Source: Lachnospiraceae bacterium (GTDB taxonomy: Bacteria > Bacillota > Clostridia > Lachnospirales > Lachnospiraceae). Taken from it: a stretch of DNA of 64,000 nt. The stretch covers positions 1 to 64,000 of the forward strand of contig CAJTBO010000022.1 of assembly GCA_910573755.1 (NCBI GenBank), in the 5' to 3' direction. A program made the position numbers and the translations under genes. Shown piece by piece: positions 62,414 through 64,000 of this stretch (its first letter is position 1; the number at the start of each line of letters is the position of its first letter). The notes under the pieces are model-generated. The model was not told the DNA's origin. It made no database searches and saw only the letters and a list, made by a program, of their open reading frames with translations.

Positions 62414-63565
62414 TTAGGTCAAATAAATGTTTTTTAGTTTTTTTGCAGTATATTGTAATTCGGGATAAACATACGCTTCATCAATTCCCAATGTTCTTAG
62501 TTCGTGTAGGATATGTTTTTTAATCTTTTTATCAATAATAATACTGCAAAACTCCTTTTTTAAAGTATCTGGTTCAATGGGTTGTATTTCGCTGTCAAAT
62601 GAAAACCGTCTTTTAAAAGGTTCTTTCCATTTGCTAAGAGATTGTTTAAGCAAATTATCTTTTTCATAGTATTCAACCATTTTTGAAATTGATGAATGAG
62701 TAACATAGAAATCTCTTTGATCTGGAAATTTATACATTTTCTTTAACGGCTCTTTTTCTACCATTTCAAGAGATATACGGACTTCATCATTCTTCCAATG
62801 GTGTTCATAGTCAATTCTACCACCATAAGCCCATAACCCATATCGATCAAATAGACGGTTGGGAAAAATCATAAAAATAGCATTTTGACGTTGTATTCGC
62901 TCATTCCAATATAAAGGACGTGCAACTAAAATACGTGCGTCTTTTTGGCGGTATAAACGATGTATGTATTTTTGTGGTAATACTTCCAAATTATCTAAAC
63001 AAATATCATCTTGCGTAAAATAATTATAAAATCCACAAACCGTTTCTATTATGGGAGTATTTGAAATATCAATACACGTTCTATGACATACTATTCGTGC
63101 GTCATGTTGATTGATTAAATCGCTACAAGCAAAGAACAAAGCAATTAAGGGATTGGTGGTAAAATCAAGTAATCGTGTTGGCAATTCGTAATGTTGCATT
63201 TTAGATAAAATTTCAAAATTGGATTTAAGATTTATAAAGGCTTCCGGGCGTAATGAAAGTAAGTTTTTCACAAGGTTATATTCTTGCCCGTCGCTCAAAT
63301 CGTTATAACGTCCTAAAGAGGGTAAGAGTTTCCAGTTTTTGTCTGCCATTCCTCGATAAATAATTTCGCCATTTACAAAATCTTCTGCCTTAACTTGACT
63401 TAAAATATTGACAATTTCCAAATATTCTGCAACATTTTTTATTTTAAAGGTTAAATGAGGATATTCAGAATTGGTATATTCATCAGTAACAATTTTTCGC
63501 TTGTCAAGTTCTTTAAAGGATTTTCTAATCTTTATGTCAGTAACAAAACTATTATCAATACTCAT
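62414..63565 (-). CDS. FRG-domain protein (cargo, possible defence effector)
   Basis: This 383-residue protein has an FRG domain (PF08867) at about 65-260. The motif YRGMADKNWKLLPSLGR lies near residue 70, with MQHYELPTRLLDFTTNPLIALFFA near 125 and conserved Arg and His residues. The FRG fold is thought to be related to ADP-ribosyltransferases, and FRG genes are often found in mobile elements and defence islands. The C-terminal 120 residues are Lys/Glu-rich and unassigned. The start has GGAGGG. AT content contrasts with the ICE backbone. Function is inferred from domain and context only. Confidence 0.8.
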   Translation of the reverse strand: MSIDNSFVTDIKIRKSFKELDKRKIVTDEYTNSEYPHLTFKIKNVAEYLEIVNILSQVKAEDFVNGEIIYRGMADKNWKLLPSLGRYNDLSDGQEYNLVKNLLSLRPEAFINLKSNFEILSKMQHYELPTRLLDFTTNPLIALFFACSDLINQHDARIVCHRTCIDISNTPIIETVCGFYNYFTQDDICLDNLEVLPQKYIHRLYRQKDARILVARPLYWNERIQRQNAIFMIFPNRLFDRYGLWAYGGRIDYEHHWKNDEVRISLEMVEKEPLKKMYKFPDQRDFYVTHSSISKMVEYYEKDNLLKQSLSKWKEPFKRRFSFDSEIQPIEPDTLKKEFCSIIIDKKIKKHILHELRTLGIDEAYVYPELQYTAKKLKNIYLT

Positions 63566-63655
63566 TTTATCCCTCCCGATATATAATAGATATTTATTTT
63601 ATCATATTTATTATCGGAAAACCATACGAACCAAAGTATGGAATGGGACAATATT

Positions 63656-63844
63656 TTAAAACTTTTGTGTATCAGATTGCAACCGTTTGATACAATATCC
63701 GATACAAGGGGCTAGCCCCTTGTTATAAGGGCAGCCAACGCAAGCCGGGGAGTGGGGGACGGGCGGCGTGTCGTCCCCATGCCGCCCGTGTCCCGGTTTC
63801 TGTGTCATCATCTTTTCAAAAGGGCTGTCTGTAAACCACGTCAT
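63656..63844 (-). CDS. Small cysteine-rich ICE protein
   Basis: This 62-residue protein has a C-x2-C...C-x3-C arrangement (ACVGCPYNKGLAPCIGYC), a possible metal-binding knuckle. The start overlaps the stop of the upstream gene as ATGA, which supports it as a real translated gene. It lies at the usual place of small ICE proteins between the DUF4366-type gene and topB. The 3' part contains the 18-base palindrome CAAGGGGCTAGCCCCTTG. Confidence 0.65.
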   Translation of the reverse strand: MTWFTDSPFEKMMTQKPGHGRHGDDTPPVPHSPACVGCPYNKGLAPCIGYCIKRLQSDTQKF

Positions 63845-64000
63845 ACGCTGTCCCCCGTATCTTCCTCAAACTCTGTTTCCCCGGTGTCTGCGTCCGTTTC
63901 GGTGTCCTCCGTATTGTCCCCGGTGTCGTCTGTGCCGTCCCCGTAACCGTCATAATCGGTTTCGTCCTCATAGTCCGTATCTTCCTCGTCCTCGTCAAAG
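63841..64000 (-). CDS. 3' end of an ICE gene with acidic tail (partial)
   Basis: Only the C-terminal 52 codons are in the window. They are almost entirely Asp, Glu, Thr and Gly (for example EDTDYEDETDYDGYGDGTDD). Such tails end CD1107/DUF4366-type membrane proteins of clostridial conjugative elements, which usually precede topB. The identity is inferred from position and composition. Confidence 0.55.
   Translation of the reverse strand, partial: FDEDEEDTDYEDETDYDGYGDGTDDTGDNTEDTETDADTGETEFEEDTGDSV

Overview
This window comes from the chromosome of a spore-forming, low-to-mid GC Firmicute, most likely a gut Lachnospiraceae (Clostridium cluster XIVa type). The reasons are spoIIID (26831-27142), strong GGAGG ribosome sites, many lipoprotein-dependent sugar ABC transporters with two-component, LacI, AraC and RpiR control, and a Tn1549/CTn-type conjugative element whose relatives are common in that family. 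The species cannot be named from the sequence alone.

From 0.6 to 42 kb the window is a row of carbohydrate-uptake islands. (1) 751-11226: an RbsBAC-type ABC transporter followed, in one tightly coupled transcript, by two nucleoside-phosphorylase-fold enzymes, two PfkB kinases, a SIS-domain isomerase/deglycase, an ADP-ribosylglycohydrolase and a tandem-cupin protein. I read this as a salvage or catabolic route for a ribosyl (N-glycosidic) compound that is not a textbook pathway. (2) 11295-17996: a HAD phosphatase, an AraC regulator, rhaB, rhaA and a DUF1846 protein. (3) 18028-26659: a 3' relic of an FAD oxidoreductase, a response-regulator/histidine-kinase pair fused in frame by an apparent deletion, and a divergent rhamnose-type ABC operon whose binding-protein gene is frameshifted. 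(4) 26831-27267: spoIIID and a 39-bp tandem repeat. (5) 27410-34339: a LacI-controlled acid-sugar operon (ABC transporter, enolase-superfamily dehydratase, RraA-like aldolase). (6) 34343-34593: an ORF-less group IIC intron relic directly behind a terminator. (7) 34686-42033: a second ABC operon with two class II aldolases and an ADP-dependent sugar kinase, ending with an RpiR regulator. After a relic of an ICE-type YodL domain and a CmpB-like membrane protein comes guaA (43349-44896).

From about 44.9 kb to the end of the window lies the left part of an integrative conjugative element abutting the 3' end of guaA. It holds a tyrosine integrase, a DUF3173 protein, an HTH protein and an orphan sigma factor, mobC and a MOB-type relaxase, a winged-helix protein with a non-standard start, a tetracycline ribosomal-protection gene with an intact tet(M)-type attenuator leader, TTRAP, a 1585-residue polyvalent anti-restriction protein, topoisomerase III and the acidic C-terminus of a further ICE protein. 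The rest of the transfer genes and the far end are outside the window. A 106-bp oriT-like sequence is present twice in inverted orientation (48051-48156 and 59185-59290). AT-rich cargo genes flank topB: a single-TM protein on one side, and an FRG-domain protein paired with a coiled-coil membrane protein on the other. That pair is the best candidate here for an undescribed defence-like system.

In each island the extracellular binding lipoprotein hands its sugar to a membrane permease and ATPase, and intracellular kinases, isomerases, dehydratases and aldolases follow in the same transcript. Intercistronic hairpins after several binding-protein genes probably set their higher expression. Signs of decay cluster in the rhamnose region (relic, fusion, frameshift).
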